A DNA stretch of 5,243 bases from Christensenella sp. UBA1750 (GTDB lineage Bacteria > Bacillota > Clostridia > Christensenellales > UBA1750), in contig DCHO01000073.1 of assembly GCA_002315655.1 (NCBI GenBank), forward strand, positions 38,427 to 43,669, written 5' to 3'. The position numbers and the translations under genes were made by a program. Position 1 is the stretch's first letter. Each line of letters opens with the position of its first letter. This document shows, in pieces, positions 4,165 to 5,243 of the stretch. The notes beneath the pieces were generated by a model. The model saw only the letters and a list, made by a program, of their open reading frames with translations, was not told the origin of the DNA and did not search any database.

Positions 4165-5243
4165 ATGGGAAAGGTTTTGATTACAGAAACCATCTTGCGT
4201 GACGCGCATCAGAGCCAGTCTGCCACCCGCATGAAGCTGGAAGAAATGCTGCCCGTTGCCGAGAAATTGGATAAAGTCGGTTATTATTCTCTGGAAGCCT
4301 GGGGCGGCGCGACCTTCGACAGCTGCCTGCGCTTCCTCAATGAGGATCCGTGGTACAGACTTCGTGCCCTGCACGAGGCCATGCCTAACACCAAGCTGCA
4401 GATGCTGCTGCGTGGTCAGAACATCTTAGGCTACAAGCACTATGCAGACGACGTTGTGGAAAAGTTCGTCCAGAAGTCCATCGAGAACGGCATTTCCATC
4501 ATCCGTATCTTCGACGCGCTGAACGACACCCGCAACTTGAAGACCGCCATTGATGCCACCAACAAGTACGGCGGCATCCCCGAGATCGCCATTTCCTACA
4601 CCAAGTCTCCCGTCCACACCCACGAATATTTCGTGAAGCTGGCGAAAGAGCTGGAAAAGATGGGCGCACAGACCATCTGCATCAAGGACATGGCCAACCT
4701 GATCCTGCCCTATGAGGCTTACGATCTGGTCAAGGCGTTAAAGGCCGAGGTCAAGGTGCCCATCCACCTGCACACCCACAACACCTCCGGCACCGGCGAC
4801 ATGGTGTATCTGAAGGCCATCGAAGCGGGCGTGGACATCATCGACACCGCCCTGTCTCCCTTGGGCAACGGCACCTCCCAGCCCGCTACCGAGCCGCTGG
4901 TTGCCACCTTAGCCGGCACGCCCTATGACACCGGCTTAGACCTCAACCTGCTCACCGAAATCTCCAAGCACTTTAAGAACGTTGCCGCCAGACTCAAGGC
5001 CGACGGCTTCCTCGATCCCAAGGTGCTCTCCGTGGACATCAACACGCTGCTCTATCAGGTGCCCGGCGGAATGCTCTCCAACCTGATGAACCAGCTCAAG
5101 CAGATGAATGCCTCCGACAAGCTCATGGAAGTGCTGGAAGAAGTGCCGCGTGTCCGTCTGGACTACGGCTATCCGCCCCTTGTCACCCCCACCTCCCAGA
5201 TCGTCGGCACCCAGGCGGTGCTCAACGTGGTTTCCGGCAAGCG
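4165..5243 (+). CDS. oadA: Oxaloacetate decarboxylase alpha / transcarboxylase 5S-type carboxyltransferase, 3' end outside window
   Basis: The frame is open from ATG 4165 to the right edge, giving 359 residues of a TIM-barrel carboxyltransferase of the pyruvate carboxylase C-terminal / OadA / 5S family. It moves CO2 between oxaloacetate and biotin, leaving pyruvate. Motifs are ETILRDAHQS (8-17, with metal ligand Asp13), YSLEAWGGATFD (41-52), LLRGQN (81-86), RIFDALND (114-121), IKDMANLILP (173-182, with Lys174 as the likely carbamylated metal ligand), HLHTHNTSGTG (201-211, with metal ligands His203 and His205), VPGGMLSNL (299-307) and PPLVTPTSQIVGTQAV (337-352). The catalytic barrel is complete; only the C-terminal part is missing. 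Since a separate biotin carrier lies upstream, it probably ends near 460-480 residues without its own biotin domain, but the window cannot show this. The motif KDMAN has Asn where relatives often have Gly or Ala. Confidence 0.93.
   Translation, partial: MGKVLITETILRDAHQSQSATRMKLEEMLPVAEKLDKVGYYSLEAWGGATFDSCLRFLNEDPWYRLRALHEAMPNTKLQMLLRGQNILGYKHYADDVVEKFVQKSIENGISIIRIFDALNDTRNLKTAIDATNKYGGIPEIAISYTKSPVHTHEYFVKLAKELEKMGAQTICIKDMANLILPYEAYDLVKALKAEVKVPIHLHTHNTSGTGDMVYLKAIEAGVDIIDTALSPLGNGTSQPATEPLVATLAGTPYDTGLDLNLLTEISKHFKNVAARLKADGFLDPKVLSVDINTLLYQVPGGMLSNLMNQLKQMNASDKLMEVLEEVPRVRLDYGYPPLVTPTSQIVGTQAVLNVVSGK

Overview
The window looks like chromosomal DNA from a GC-rich member of the Clostridia, most likely a gut Oscillospiraceae-type anaerobe. 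This is an inference from four things: strong AGGAGG-type ribosome binding sites, GC-rich third codon positions, Ala/Pro-rich linkers, and several short hairpin-forming intergenic repeats of the kind I recall from gut Firmicutes genomes. No rRNA or tRNA is present to confirm it.

Layout. Bases 1-421 carry no convincing gene. Bases 1-66 and 101-119 hold hairpin repeat fragments, 209-336 is a tract almost without cytosine, and 340-421 is a short AT-rich leader with dyads and the first ribosome binding site. From 422 to the right edge, five genes run on the + strand with no terminator between them: a carboxyltransferase of the acyl-CoA (12S/MmdA) family (422-1873), a one-helix OadG/MmdD-type membrane subunit (1917-2300), a biotin carrier protein (2498-2887), the Na+-pumping beta subunit (2949-4139), and an oxaloacetate decarboxylase alpha / transcarboxylase 5S-type carboxyltransferase (4165 to beyond the window).

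Together they encode a membrane biotin-dependent decarboxylase. A carboxyltransferase moves CO2 from a carboxylic acid substrate onto biotin on the carrier. The beta subunit decarboxylates carboxybiotin and exports Na+, and the small OadG-like subunit holds the complex together at the membrane. The unusual point is that one operon has two carboxyltransferases of unrelated folds, one of acyl-CoA type and one of oxaloacetate/pyruvate type, with one biotin carrier. That is the soluble part list of propionibacterial transcarboxylase (12S, 1.3S, 5S) plus a sodium pump.

The strongest non-coding signal is at 2301-2472. There the gap between the OadG-like gene and the biotin carrier gene is filled almost completely by an array of GTGAAATA boxes that flips in the middle to TATTTCAC boxes, with a different small hairpin between each pair. 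Smaller signals are a hairpin overlapping the ribosome binding site of the second gene (1877-1914) and a perfect 8-bp stem-loop at 2894-2921.
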